34,865 nt of DNA from an uncultured Prevotella sp. Lineage in GTDB: Bacteria > Bacteroidota > Bacteroidia > Bacteroidales > Bacteroidaceae. Position 1 is the first letter of the stretch. Each line of letters starts with the position of its first letter. The notes below the pieces were generated by a model that worked only from the letters and a program-made list of their open reading frames with translations, had not been told where the DNA came from and searched no databases. Of this stretch, positions 1 to 8,304 are shown one piece after another. The stretch is from positions 1-34,865 of the forward strand of contig CAJKQX010000021.1 of assembly GCA_905202125.1 (NCBI GenBank), read 5' to 3'. A program made the position numbers and the translations under genes.

Positions 1-174
1 GGTCTACAGGCTTGAGTGAACTCGCCTCAGACACACTCAGTGAAACACTACCAAAAAAATACAAAAAAACTATTCAAAAAGTCCATATCCGCCAATTCAC
101 AACGTCTATACAGCAGTGATATCACACATAGCAATTCAAATAAGCACAAAACGAACAACAAACAACCGCAAATA

Positions 175-1393
175 ATGAAAGCAAGACTTACAGCACTCGC
201 CGCAGTGCTCATCCTCTGCACCTGGTCTATGGCACAGGTGAAGACCTCAAAAGCCACATGCACCGTCAAGGGTGTGCTCCTCGACTCGCTCACCAACGAG
301 GGCGAGGCCTACGCCACCATTGCCATCACCACGAAAGAAAAGCCCGACGAGGCCATAAAAAAGCTTGTCACCGACAATAAAGGTAAATTCGCGATACCAT
401 TGATTCAAAACGGCGAATACACCATCACCCTTTCCTCCTTAGGACGCAAGGCCGTCAAGCGTGAGTTCAGCATCAAGGACGGCGATAAGACCGTGGACCT
501 CGGCACATTGTATATAAGCGATGCGGCCCGCGAGCTCAAAGGCGTCGAGGTGGTGGCTCAGAAACCGCTGGTCAAATCGGACATCGACAAGATAGAATAC
601 AACATCAACGAAGACCCCGAGTCGAAATCGAGCATGCTGCTCGAGATGCTTCGCAAGGTGCCGCTGGTGACCGTGAACGGCGAGGACGAGATAAAGGTCA
701 ACGGCAGCAGTTCTTTCAAGGTGTATGTCAACGGCAAGCCCAACAACATGATGAGCAAAAGCCCGGCGGAGGTGCTCAAGAGCCTTCCGGCAAACACTAT
801 AAAGCGCGTGGAGGTGATAACCAACCCCGGACCCAAGTATGATGCCGAGGGTGTGGGAGGCATACTCAACATCGTCACCGAGGGCGGAGGCATAGAGGGC
901 TACACCGCCACCTTCTCGACAAGGATAAACAACGACGGTGTGGGCGCCGGCACATACGGAACAGTGAAAAGCGGCAAGCTCACCGTCAGCGCACGATACA
1001 ACTACAACTACCGCAAGTCGCCGCGCTCTTACAGCAACGGGACGCGCACAACCATAGGTCAGGCGGACGCATCGTCATCGGACGTGGCAAGCAACGGCTC
1101 CAGCAAATCGCGCAATCATTTTCAGCTATGGCATGAACGCCGGCAAACTGCTGTTCAAGAAAAGGATGTCGATATCGGTCTTTGCCAACGATTTCTTCAA
1201 GAAATACACCAAGATGCACAACGTGACCGAGAGCATGAACTTCGTATCGGAAAACTGGTTCCGCCATTCGCGACAGAGATTCGGACTGAGCGTGAGCTAC
1301 CGCATAGGCGAACTGCACACCGGAGTGAAGAAAGCACAGCGCTCGATAAACAACGACGACGTGAAGGGCGGCGGCTCCGCAGGCGGCGAATGA
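175..1393 (+). pseudogene. Outer membrane beta-barrel (TonB-receptor-like) protein, internally deleted and frameshifted
   Basis: I place the start at the ATG at 175, because it begins a clear signal peptide (MKARLTALAAVLILCTWSMA); the open frame reaches further upstream but only as low-complexity sequence. After the signal come a carboxypeptidase-regulatory-like beta-sandwich (about residues 30-125) and a TonB plug domain (about 130-260, with VNGKPNNMM and DAEGVGGILNI). The first barrel strands follow (SARYNYNYRKSPRSYSNG). Near 1110-1120 the sense switches to another frame, which carries a typical barrel C-terminus (SYGMNAGKLLFKKRMS to FGLSVSYRIGELHTGVKKA) and stops at 1391-1393. The first frame runs on to 1461 as an Arg-rich nonsense tail. 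Intact members of this family (OMP_b-brl_3-like) are roughly 750-800 residues, so I infer that about 400 residues are missing at the junction. It could be a real deletion or an assembly misjoin. The original substrate is unknown. Confidence 0.85.
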
Positions 1394-1477
1394 ATGTGAT
1401 GGAGGTGTATCGTATGGAAATTGACAGGAACTTGCGAGGGAAGAAAGTGACTTTCTTATAATATATTGTGAATACCG

Positions 1478-1520
1478 GTGGGCGCATCAGTGAATTGTAT
1501 CTGATGCGCCCACGCTTTTG
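1478..1520 (+). terminator. Rho-independent terminator
   Basis: A perfect 13-bp inverted repeat (GTGGGCGCATCAG at 1478-1490, CTGATGCGCCCAC at 1501-1513) encloses a 10-nt loop and is followed by GCTTTTGT. It lies 85 bases past the end of the broken receptor gene and before the cstA promoter. Confidence 0.8.
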
Positions 1521-1572
1521 TCATGATGACATCACCGTGCGGATATTTTTTCATGTTTTCAAATAAATTGTT

Positions 1573-1580
1573 TACTTTTG
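1573..1580 (+). promoter_or_regulatory. Bacteroidetes -7 promoter element for cstA
   Basis: TACTTTTG matches TAnnTTTG, 28 bases before the cstA start codon. The -33 position holds only T-rich sequence (TTTTTTC near 1546-1552) rather than a clean TTTG, so the upstream half is weak. Confidence 0.6.
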
Positions 1581-1607
1581 CACGACATAATTTTTAACGA
1601 CTCTAAG

Positions 1608-3128
1608 ATGATATCATTTGCAATTGCATTGTTGGCACTTGTCTTGGGCTATTTGTTCTACGGCAAGTTTGTGGAGCATGTTTTCGCTCCCGACGACCGA
1701 ACCACTCCCGCCGTTGCCCAGGCCGATGGCGTGGACTACATAGTAATGCCCGGCTGGAAGATTTTCATGATCCAGTTTCTCAATATTGCCGGCACCGGTC
1801 CCATCTTCGGTGCCATCATGGGTGCCTGGTATGGACCTGCGGCATATCTGTGGATAGTGTTCGGCTGCATCTTCGCAGGTGCCGTGCACGACTATCTCTC
1901 GGGTATGCTGTCGCTGAGACATGGCGGTGTGGGGTTGCCCGAGCTCGTGGGCGACTATCTGGGCAAGGCCACCAAGAGACTGATGCTCGTCTTCTCCGTA
2001 CTGCTGCTCATCATGGTGGGTGTGGTCTTCGTTTACAGTCCGGCCATCATCCTTCATACACTTTACGGCACAAAGGCCGGATGGGTGATTGCGATTTTCG
2101 TGTATTACATCATTGCCACGATGCTGCCCATCGACAAGATCATCGGTAAGATATACCCCCTCTTCGCCTTCTCGCTGCTCTTCATGGCATTGGCCCTGCT
2201 CGTAGGCCTATTCTGGAAGATGCCCGCCATACCCGAACTGTGGAGCAATCTCGGCGAATGCAATCTCAACGACAATCCCGCATGGCTCGGCGCCGACAGT
2301 TTCATGACCAAGAACCCGATATTCCCGTGTCTATTCATCACCATTGCCTGTGGAGCCATCAGCGGTTTCCACGCCACGCAAAGCCCCTTGATGGCCCGTT
2401 GCATCAAGCATGAGAAGGCCGGTCGGCCTATCTTCTACGGGGCCATGATCACCGAGGGCATGGTGGCACTTATATGGGCCACGGCCTCGATGTATTTCTT
2501 CTATTATGGCGGATGGCGCGAGGTGGTGGATGCCGAGACCGTAGGCGCGTTCATCCGGCAGCAGGGCGAGGACGGCAAGACGCTCGTACAGTTTTTCGAC
2601 GCACCTGCCGTGGTCAAGTATATCTGTTCCGGTTGGCTCGGTGTGTTTGGCGGTGTGCTGGCCATGCTCGGTGTGGTGGCTGCCCCGATAACGAGTGGCG
2701 ACACCGCTTTTCGCAGCGCCCGACTGATCATAGCCGAAGCCATCGGTCTCGAGCAACGCTCCGTGCGCAAGCGTCTGTACGTCTGTCTGCCCTTGTTCGG
2801 TGCCGGACTGATGCTGCTCTTCTGGCAGATGGAAAATCCCAACGGTTTTAATATCATCTGGCAATATTTCGGATGGGCCAACCAGACTCTCGCAGTCTTC
2901 ACCCTCTGGACCATCACTGTCTATCTTGTCCAGCGCCAGAAACCCTTCTATGTGACCCTCATCCCCGCACTGTTTATGACAGCCGTGTGCTCCACCTTCC
3001 TGTTGGTGTCCAATCAGGCGTTAGGTGTGGATGAGTCGGTGGCCCTGCCTTTCGCCGTTTCCTCGGTCGCCATAGCCCTCGTATGGTTCGTGTTGTGGAA
3101 ACGCAAATACGCCGGCAAACGCGCCTGA
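1608..3128 (+). CDS. cstA: CstA-family transporter (carbon starvation protein)
   Basis: A 506-residue polytopic inner membrane protein of the CstA family, whose members import peptides or pyruvate when carbon is limiting. Conserved signatures are visible: GTGPIFGAIMGAWYGP near residue 60, FAGAVHDYLSGMLSLRHGG after it, GAISGFHATQSPLMARC in the middle, and WQYFGWANQTLAVFTLW toward the C-terminus. Hydrophobic segments run through the whole length. It is shorter than E. coli CstA (about 700 residues), as expected for the short Bacteroidetes form. I chose the ATG at 1608 because it follows the TACTTTTG promoter element at a normal distance; an upstream TTG would sit inside that element. The HAD phosphatase starts 52 bases downstream without a recognisable promoter, so the two may be cotranscribed. 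The substrate cannot be deduced here. Confidence 0.92.
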   Translation: MISFAIALLALVLGYLFYGKFVEHVFAPDDRTTPAVAQADGVDYIVMPGWKIFMIQFLNIAGTGPIFGAIMGAWYGPAAYLWIVFGCIFAGAVHDYLSGMLSLRHGGVGLPELVGDYLGKATKRLMLVFSVLLLIMVGVVFVYSPAIILHTLYGTKAGWVIAIFVYYIIATMLPIDKIIGKIYPLFAFSLLFMALALLVGLFWKMPAIPELWSNLGECNLNDNPAWLGADSFMTKNPIFPCLFITIACGAISGFHATQSPLMARCIKHEKAGRPIFYGAMITEGMVALIWATASMYFFYYGGWREVVDAETVGAFIRQQGEDGKTLVQFFDAPAVVKYICSGWLGVFGGVLAMLGVVAAPITSGDTAFRSARLIIAEAIGLEQRSVRKRLYVCLPLFGAGLMLLFWQMENPNGFNIIWQYFGWANQTLAVFTLWTITVYLVQRQKPFYVTLIPALFMTAVCSTFLLVSNQALGVDESVALPFAVSSVAIALVWFVLWKRKYAGKRA

Positions 3129-3180
3129 CAACCTTTCCCGTTATTCCGCGGGAGTAGCGATATATTCTAATAAGGCAATT

Positions 3181-3870
3181 ATGAAACAGTTGGAAAAAAT
3201 ACGTGTGGTAATTTTCGATGCCGACGACACGCTTTGGGACTGCCAGTCCTATTTCCGTGACGTGGAACATAGCTATTGCGCCTTGCTTTCCGATTATGCT
3301 GATGCCGATACCGTCTCGCGCGAGCTCTTTGCAACCGAGAGTGCCAACATGCCGCTGTTGGGCTTTGGGTCCAAAGCCTTCACCCTCTCGCTCGTAGAGA
3401 CTGCGGTGCGTCTGAGCGGCGGACGCGTAGCCTCATCAGTCATTGCCGACATAGTGGAGTTGGGCAAATCGCTCATGCTGACACCCTGTGAGCCCCTGCC
3501 GGGCGTGGTCAATACTCTCGACGCTCTGGCCGCGTATCGTCTCGTGCTGTTCACTAAGGGCGAGCTGCTCGACCAGCATCGCAAATTGCAGCGGTCGGGT
3601 CTGGCAAGATATTTTGAACATGTGGAGGTGGTAAATGATAAGAACGAGGATACCTGTCTCGCGTTGATAAAGCGTCTCGGAGTACATCCGTCCGACTGTC
3701 TGATGGTGGGCAATTCGTTCAGGAGCGACATTGCGCCGGCCCTTGCCGTTGGTGCATCGGCCGTGTACATACCCTTTCATGTCACCTGGCAGCACGAGCA
3801 AACCGCAGAGTTCGCCCATGAGCGGCTTGTGCATGTCTCGTGCATTGGCGAACTCTGCGATTTGCTGTGA
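3181..3870 (+). CDS. HAD-superfamily phosphohydrolase
   Basis: A soluble 229-residue HAD hydrolase that probably dephosphorylates a small metabolite. Motif I is FDADDTLWD (nucleophile D13, general acid D15), motif II is FTKGE (T125), a Lys follows in the cap-proximal region, and motif IV is VGNSFRSD (about 176-183, metal-binding acidic residue). The size and the helical cap between motifs I and II fit the phosphoglycolate phosphatase/YjjG branch. No TAnnTTTG element is visible in the 52-base gap after cstA, so it is probably read through from that gene. It converges with the glycosyltransferase that ends at 3911. The substrate is unknown. Confidence 0.85.
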   Translation: MKQLEKIRVVIFDADDTLWDCQSYFRDVEHSYCALLSDYADADTVSRELFATESANMPLLGFGSKAFTLSLVETAVRLSGGRVASSVIADIVELGKSLMLTPCEPLPGVVNTLDALAAYRLVLFTKGELLDQHRKLQRSGLARYFEHVEVVNDKNEDTCLALIKRLGVHPSDCLMVGNSFRSDIAPALAVGASAVYIPFHVTWQHEQTAEFAHERLVHVSCIGELCDLL

Positions 3871-3908
3871 TTCCCGGTCTACTTGTTGAGTCTGAAAACC
3901 ACGGGAAT
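3870..3908. terminator. Possible shared hairpin between convergent genes
   Basis: ATTCCCG (3870-3876) pairs with CGGGAAT (3902-3908) across a 25-base loop in the 40-base gap between two convergent genes. There is no clear T-tract, so this is a weak candidate. Confidence 0.3.
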
Positions 3909-3910
3909 AC

Positions 3911-4882
3911 CTAACTGCACCCTTGCCTTCTTTCCTTTGTGTTATGGTTGTTGTTGATGTCGCGTCTTATTACCTTTCGCATCCATCTGTTGGCGGCGCA
4001 TAGTCCTCTTACTCCGAGTATATGGAGCAATAGTCCTTTTACTATAAACCGCCTCTCGAGAGTCCGGATCTTCGGTCTGCGTGTCTCGAGACGCGGCGCT
4101 TCGCCACTCAGCTCGTTGCAATATATCTGGATGTTGAGTATGTGCATGTAATAATCTGCCGCACCCGTCTTGGCCGTATCCATGCCGCGCCACACCTTCA
4201 TGTGCGCATCAAGCAACATGCGCCACGCCGTGCCGTCGGCCGTGGCGGTGATGCCGTCGGCGTTGTTGACGTAACAATACATGCCCTTGTCTGTCGTGGC
4301 AACGGTACGTGCGTTGTCCAGCAGCAGCGGCAGAGTGTGGATGTCTTCGAAAACCACGCCTTCGGGATATCTCACGTTGTCAAACACCCTCCGCCGGTAT
4401 ATCTTGTTGCAGGCGTAAGCGTGGACATAGGCCTGCGTTGTCAGCCAGAAATCTTCTTTGTCGCGATACACGCGGTCGTGCGGAGCGTACAATACGTTTC
4501 TCTCCCCGTTGTCGATACTGCATATCGGAAACTCCAGAATGTCGTAGTCGCTGTTGTCGTCCAGCATTCTTGTGAGTGGCATCACACTTTTAGGTTCGAG
4601 ATAGTCGTCTGAGTCCACAAACATCAGATACTTGCCACGTGCCATGTCTATGCCGGCGTTGCGCGCGCTGCTCAGTCCTCCGTTCTTCTTGTGCACCACA
4701 CGGATGCGTCCGTCTCTCTCCTTCCACCTGTCGCACAATGCCGGACAACCATCCGGCGAGCCGTCGTCCACGAGTATTATCTCGACACTTTGGTCCGTCT
4801 GCCCGGCGATGCTCTCCACACAGCGGTCGAGTGTCCGCTCCACCATGTACACCGGTATTATGATGCTTGTGCGCGGTGTCAT
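3911..4882 (-). CDS. Glycosyltransferase family 2
   Basis: A 323-residue GT-A glycosyltransferase, likely adding a sugar to a cell-surface glycan at the cytoplasmic face of the inner membrane. The N-terminus TSIIIPVYMVERTL is the classical GT2 first strand. DDGS (39-42) binds the nucleotide, and DSDD (90-93) is the DxD metal-binding motif. KKNGGLSSARNAGI between them is also typical. The C-terminal part is basic (WMRKVIRR) and may touch the membrane. The start at 4882 forms an ATGA overlap with the stop of the methyltransferase gene, so the two are translationally coupled; the frame is open further upstream only as a shadow of that gene. Donor and acceptor are unknown. Confidence 0.9.
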   Translation of the reverse strand: MTPRTSIIIPVYMVERTLDRCVESIAGQTDQSVEIILVDDGSPDGCPALCDRWKERDGRIRVVHKKNGGLSSARNAGIDMARGKYLMFVDSDDYLEPKSVMPLTRMLDDNSDYDILEFPICSIDNGERNVLYAPHDRVYRDKEDFWLTTQAYVHAYACNKIYRRRVFDNVRYPEGVVFEDIHTLPLLLDNARTVATTDKGMYCYVNNADGITATADGTAWRMLLDAHMKVWRGMDTAKTGAADYYMHILNIQIYCNELSGEAPRLETRRPKIRTLERRFIVKGLLLHILGVRGLCAANRWMRKVIRRDINNNHNTKERRQGCS

Positions 4883-5811
4883 GCCTGCTTTATGAGTTTT
4901 TTGATTTTCATCTTGATGTCCCACGGCAGTCCCTGTGCCACCATCTGCACCGCATTGTACATCACGTAAGCCGTCTTGGATTTTATGGCCTGCCCGATGT
5001 TGGAAGCCTTTTGTCCGTTGACTATCATCGTGCGACACAGCTCGCGGCGGTCCTCGTCGCGGTCTATCAGACCATCCGGCAGGTCGGCCGTCTTTGTTAT
5101 CACGGCCGTCACGTGTCCGTTGGGCATACATTCGGTCTCGATATGCGCGAAGCCTTCAGTCTGTAAGTTAACATCCCATCGTTCCGTCTTGTTCCAGATG
5201 ATGAGCCGTCCTTTCTCCTCACATATATTATATTGGTGAAACCCCTTGTATTTCTCAGTCTCGGCCTCATTGGTGTGGTGGTTGAGATAGAGTATTCCGC
5301 CCTTCTCGAGCGCGCCGATGCACTCAAGGATACCCTTCATCGGTCGTGCCGAATGGTCCAGAGCATTCTGCACAATTATCAGCGGTATGTCGTGATGTGG
5401 GTAGAATGCCGACAGATATTCCACCATGCCAAACTCTATCTCGGGCAGCCGGTGGCCGTATCGTTTCAGTATCTTGTTGAATTGATGGGCCAAAGGGTCG
5501 ATGTAGTGGATGGCAAGCGGTGTCATCGTTTCGGCTCCGTCGGCTTGCGTTCTCAGGATATGATTGCCCGTGGCATAGCTCATTCCGCACCCCACATCGA
5601 GCACTGTGGGCTTCTCTTTCCCTACGAGAAACGCGTTGGCGTCAAATCCTTCAAGGTTGATGACCGAACCGTATCCCGACCAGTTCATCATCCCCTCAAA
5701 CGTCCGTCGCCATCGGTACACATTGTTCCAGAATGCCGTTTCGTATGCTATGCCGCCGAGCCATTTGCTTAGTATGTCGTTTTTTCTCATATCTGAAGAT
5801 GTTGTGCGCAA
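4879..5811 (-). CDS. SAM-dependent methyltransferase (class I)
   Basis: A 310-residue protein with a class I methyltransferase core. TVLDVGCGMSYATG (69-82) is motif I, the SAM-binding glycine loop. IHYIDPLAHQF is the expected acidic strand 2 region, and LIIVQNALDHSARP resembles motif IV. The last 70 residues are Lys-rich. It is coupled by an ATGA overlap to the GT2 gene, which suggests that it methylates a sugar or lipid in the same pathway; this is inference. The start could be the ATG at 5811 or the one at 5790 (MRKND). No good TTTG/TAnnTTTG pair is visible on its strand upstream; TTACTTTG at 5890-5883 is a near match. Confidence 0.82.
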   Translation of the reverse strand: MRTTSSDMRKNDILSKWLGGIAYETAFWNNVYRWRRTFEGMMNWSGYGSVINLEGFDANAFLVGKEKPTVLDVGCGMSYATGNHILRTQADGAETMTPLAIHYIDPLAHQFNKILKRYGHRLPEIEFGMVEYLSAFYPHHDIPLIIVQNALDHSARPMKGILECIGALEKGGILYLNHHTNEAETEKYKGFHQYNICEEKGRLIIWNKTERWDVNLQTEGFAHIETECMPNGHVTAVITKTADLPDGLIDRDEDRRELCRTMIVNGQKASNIGQAIKSKTAYVMYNAVQMVAQGLPWDIKMKIKKLIKQA

Positions 5812-5840
5812 TGTACGTCCTAAAAAATCGAAATGATGTT

Positions 5841-5871
5841 TTTGTCCTTTCGTAAAATAGATATAATTTTG
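5841..5871 (+). promoter_or_regulatory. Bacteroidetes promoter of the SBF transporter gene
   Basis: TTTG at 5841-5844, a 19-base spacer, then TAATTTTG at 5864-5871 make a full match to the Bacteroidetes sigma-factor consensus. The transcript would start near 5878, leaving a leader of about 28 bases. Confidence 0.85.
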
Positions 5872-5883
5872 CGCCGCGTAATC

Positions 5884-5899
5884 AAAGTAAAATTACTTT
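5884..5899. promoter_or_regulatory. Dyad in the leader of the SBF transporter gene
   Basis: AAAGTAA (5884-5890) and TTACTTT (5893-5899) form a perfect 7-bp inverted repeat separated by AA. It sits between the predicted transcription start and the start codon at 5906. The position would suit a repressor operator, but the AT-rich sequence could also be chance. Confidence 0.35.
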
Positions 5900-5905
5900 A
5901 CGGTA

Positions 5906-6862
5906 ATGAATGTTATAAAAATCTTGAAAGACTGGACCCTGCCCGTCGCCATCACGACCGGCGCCGTGGTCTATCTTCTTTTCGCTTCGGCGCCGATACC
6001 CGATGACGTCACGGTCCGTCTCTCTTCGCTGGTAGATTTTCTCATGCCCTCGGCCATGTTCCTTGTTCTTTTCGTCACCTTCTGCAAGGTCGATTTCCAT
6101 AAGATGCGTCTTGTGCCGTGGCATCTGAGTGTCAGTCTGTTTCAGTTGTTGATCACCGTGCTCATCGTTGCCCCCATTGTCGGATTCAATATCACCGGTA
6201 CTGGACTGATACTCATGGAGTCCGTGCTGCTCTGCAATATCAATCCATGTGCCACGGCGGCCGCTGTGGTGGTCAAGAAGATAGGAGGCGACATCGAAGA
6301 GATGACCGCCTTCACGTTTCTTTCCAACATTATCGCGGCGGTGCTCATTCCCTTGTTCTTCCCCGTTGTAGACCGTTCGGCCGACATGACATTCATGCAG
6401 GCTTTCCTGATTATCCTCAACAAGGTGTTCATCGTGCTCGTCTCGCCAATGATTCTGGCCTACATCGTCAAGCATTTCGTGCCCCGTCTGCATCGTCGCA
6501 TCATCGGAGTGAAGGACCTGGCCTATTATCTCTGGGCCTTCACCCTCATGCTCGTCACTGGCGCCACGGTCCGCAATATCGTGCATGCCCGCGTCTCCGT
6601 CATGCTGCTTTTGGCCATAGCCCTGCTCGCATTGGCCATCTGCGTGTTGCAGTTTGCCGCCGGCCGGTTCATAGGCCGATACACGGGCAACCCCATAAAC
6701 ACCGGTCAGGCCCTCGGACAGAAAAACACCACTATTGCCATCTGGCTGGCCTGCACCTATCTCAATCCCGTCTCCGCCGTCGGCCCCGGATGCTACATCC
6801 TGTGGCAGAACATCATCAACAGTGTCGAGATATGGCATTACGGTCGCGCCAAGAGCAAGTGA
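5906..6862 (+). CDS. Bile acid:sodium symporter (SBF/BASS) family transporter
   Basis: A 318-residue inner membrane protein with about ten hydrophobic segments, matching the usual size of bacterial BASS-family carriers. The family hallmarks visible are LLCNINPCATAAAVVV in the first half (crossing helix region) and NTGQALGQKNTTIAIWLA in the second half (the paired crossing motif that binds sodium and substrate in characterised homologues). Members move bile acids, pyruvate, pantothenate or other organic anions with sodium. The substrate here is unknown. The gene is monocistronic, with its own promoter and a hairpin spanning its stop codon. Confidence 0.82.
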   Translation: MNVIKILKDWTLPVAITTGAVVYLLFASAPIPDDVTVRLSSLVDFLMPSAMFLVLFVTFCKVDFHKMRLVPWHLSVSLFQLLITVLIVAPIVGFNITGTGLILMESVLLCNINPCATAAAVVVKKIGGDIEEMTAFTFLSNIIAAVLIPLFFPVVDRSADMTFMQAFLIILNKVFIVLVSPMILAYIVKHFVPRLHRRIIGVKDLAYYLWAFTLMLVTGATVRNIVHARVSVMLLLAIALLALAICVLQFAAGRFIGRYTGNPINTGQALGQKNTTIAIWLACTYLNPVSAVGPGCYILWQNIINSVEIWHYGRAKSK

Positions 6863-6874
6863 GGCGCGACCGTA
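6839..6874. terminator. Bidirectional hairpin spanning the SBF transporter stop codon
   Basis: TACGGTCGCGCC (6839-6850) and GGCGCGACCGTA (6863-6874) are a perfect 12-bp inverted repeat with a 12-base loop that includes the TGA at 6860-6862. It lies between the convergent transporter and trpS genes (25-base gap) and could end transcripts from both sides. A T-rich stretch (CGTTTATTTCG) follows on the plus strand. Confidence 0.65.
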
Positions 6875-6887
6875 GAGACCGTCTCGT

Positions 6888-7976
6888 TTATTTCGCTTTG
6901 TACATCTCGGACTGACGGTTTATCAGTTCCACGTCGTCAAAGTAGTTTATACGCATCGCGCGGCGCACCTCGTCCATTGTCTGTGCGGCTGTCTCGCGTG
7001 CCTGTTCGGTGCCTTTGCGCAGTATGTTGTATATCTCCGGGATGTCCTGCTCAAACTCGTGACGGCGTTGGCGCATCGGTTCAAGCATGTTGTTGAGTAT
7101 CGTGTTGAGGAATTTCTTGCATTTCATGTCGCCCAATCCGCCACGACGGTAGTGGTCTTTCAGTTCATCCAAGTTCTTGTACTCGGGCCAGTACTCTGCA
7201 AAGTCGGCGTCCGTCGAGAATGCGTCAAGATATGTGAACACGGCGTTACCCTCCACCTTGCCCGGATCGTCCACCCTGAGATGGTCGGGATCGGTGAACA
7301 TCGAGCGCACCTTCTGCCACACCTCGTCGGCCGAGTCGCTCAGATAGATGCAGTTGCCGAGGCTCTTGCTCATCTTCTCCTTGCCGTCGGTGCCGGGCAG
7401 TCGGCGTGCCGTGGCATTCTCGGGCAGCATGATCTGCGGCTCCACAAGCACCTCGGCATACACCTGATTGAATCGTCTCACCAGTTCACGCGTCACCTCT
7501 ATCATCGGTTCCTGATCCTCGCCGGCCGGCACCGTGGTAGCCTTGAACAGCGTGATGTCAGCCGCCTGACTCACGGGATAGCAGAAGAATCCGAGCGGTA
7601 TGTTCGCCTCGAAGTTGCGCATCTTTATCTCCGTCTTCACCGTCGGGTTGCGCTGTACGCGCGACACGGTGATGAGGTTCATCAGATATGTGGTCAGTTC
7701 GGCCAGTTCCGGTATCTGGCTCTGCACGAAGAGGGTGCATTTCTCCGGGTCGAGACCCGCTGCGAGATAGTCGAGCGCCACCTCTATGAGGTTCTGGCGT
7801 ATCTTCTCGGGGTTGTCGGCATTGTCGGTGAGAGCCTGCACGTCGGCCATGAACACGAACATGCGGTCATAGTCGCCCGCGTTTTGCAGTTGCACTCTGC
7901 GGCGCAACGAACCGATGTAGTGTCCCAGATGCAACTTGCCTGTGGGACGGTCGCCTGTTAGAATTATCTTTCCCAT
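6888..7976 (-). CDS. trpS: Tryptophan--tRNA ligase
   Basis: A class I aminoacyl-tRNA synthetase that charges tRNA(Trp) in the cytosol. Its 362 residues are close to the bacterial norm (about 330-360). The N-terminus TGDRPTGKLHLGHYIGSL contains the HIGH-type motif (HLGH, 16-19). GTDGKEKMSKSLGN contains the KMSKS loop (201-205). AGEDQEPMIEVTRELVRRFN is the conserved tRNA/tryptophan pocket region. The gene stands alone, with a promoter about 110 bases upstream and a hairpin downstream. Confidence 0.97.
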   Translation of the reverse strand: MGKIILTGDRPTGKLHLGHYIGSLRRRVQLQNAGDYDRMFVFMADVQALTDNADNPEKIRQNLIEVALDYLAAGLDPEKCTLFVQSQIPELAELTTYLMNLITVSRVQRNPTVKTEIKMRNFEANIPLGFFCYPVSQAADITLFKATTVPAGEDQEPMIEVTRELVRRFNQVYAEVLVEPQIMLPENATARRLPGTDGKEKMSKSLGNCIYLSDSADEVWQKVRSMFTDPDHLRVDDPGKVEGNAVFTYLDAFSTDADFAEYWPEYKNLDELKDHYRRGGLGDMKCKKFLNTILNNMLEPMRQRRHEFEQDIPEIYNILRKGTEQARETAAQTMDEVRRAMRINYFDDVELINRQSEMYKAK

Positions 7977-8087
7977 GCTTTATTCTTGTATTTTCTGTTT
8001 TGTTTCTTACGTGTTGCCGTGACCCTATCCCACATACGAAGGTCCGTGTACCGGAGTCCGCATGTCCGATTGCCGGTCATGGTGTTG

Positions 8088-8119
8088 CAAAGGTATTATT
8101 TTCTTGTGACATTAGCAAA
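8088..8119 (-). promoter_or_regulatory. Bacteroidetes promoter of trpS
   Basis: Read on the minus strand: TTTG at 8119-8116, a 20-base spacer, then TACCTTTG at 8095-8088. It predicts a leader of about 100 bases before the start codon at 7976. The remaining part of this 328-base intergenic stretch (7977-8304) holds that leader and the promoter of the next gene; I see no RNA gene or T-box signature in it. Confidence 0.85.
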
Positions 8120-8238
8120 CAAGTAAATACAAAACTTAGCTATGCTCCCCGTTGCCGCTCCGGGTGCTCCGACGGATGCTCCCATCAGCCTCAAGGGCCC
8201 GTACGGTGGTCAAAAATCATATTTATTTGCGTCTTTAT

Positions 8239-8269
8239 TTTGCTTATCGGCGTGGATATATTACTTTTG
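8239..8269 (+). promoter_or_regulatory. Bacteroidetes promoter of the flippase gene
   Basis: TTTG at 8239-8242, a 19-base spacer, then TACTTTTG at 8262-8269. The start codon follows 35 bases later. Confidence 0.85.
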
Positions 8270-8304
8270 CGGAATAATTGTCAAGTTGAATCATTAGCGT
8301 CGCG

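Noticed and set aside
1133..1461. Two separate small genes after the receptor N-terminus
   Set aside because: One frame is the barrel C-terminus of the same protein; the other is its frameshifted, Arg-rich shadow.
7977..8087. T-box or Trp attenuator in the trpS leader
   Set aside because: I see neither a T-box sequence nor a short Trp-rich leader peptide, and no strong terminator hairpin.
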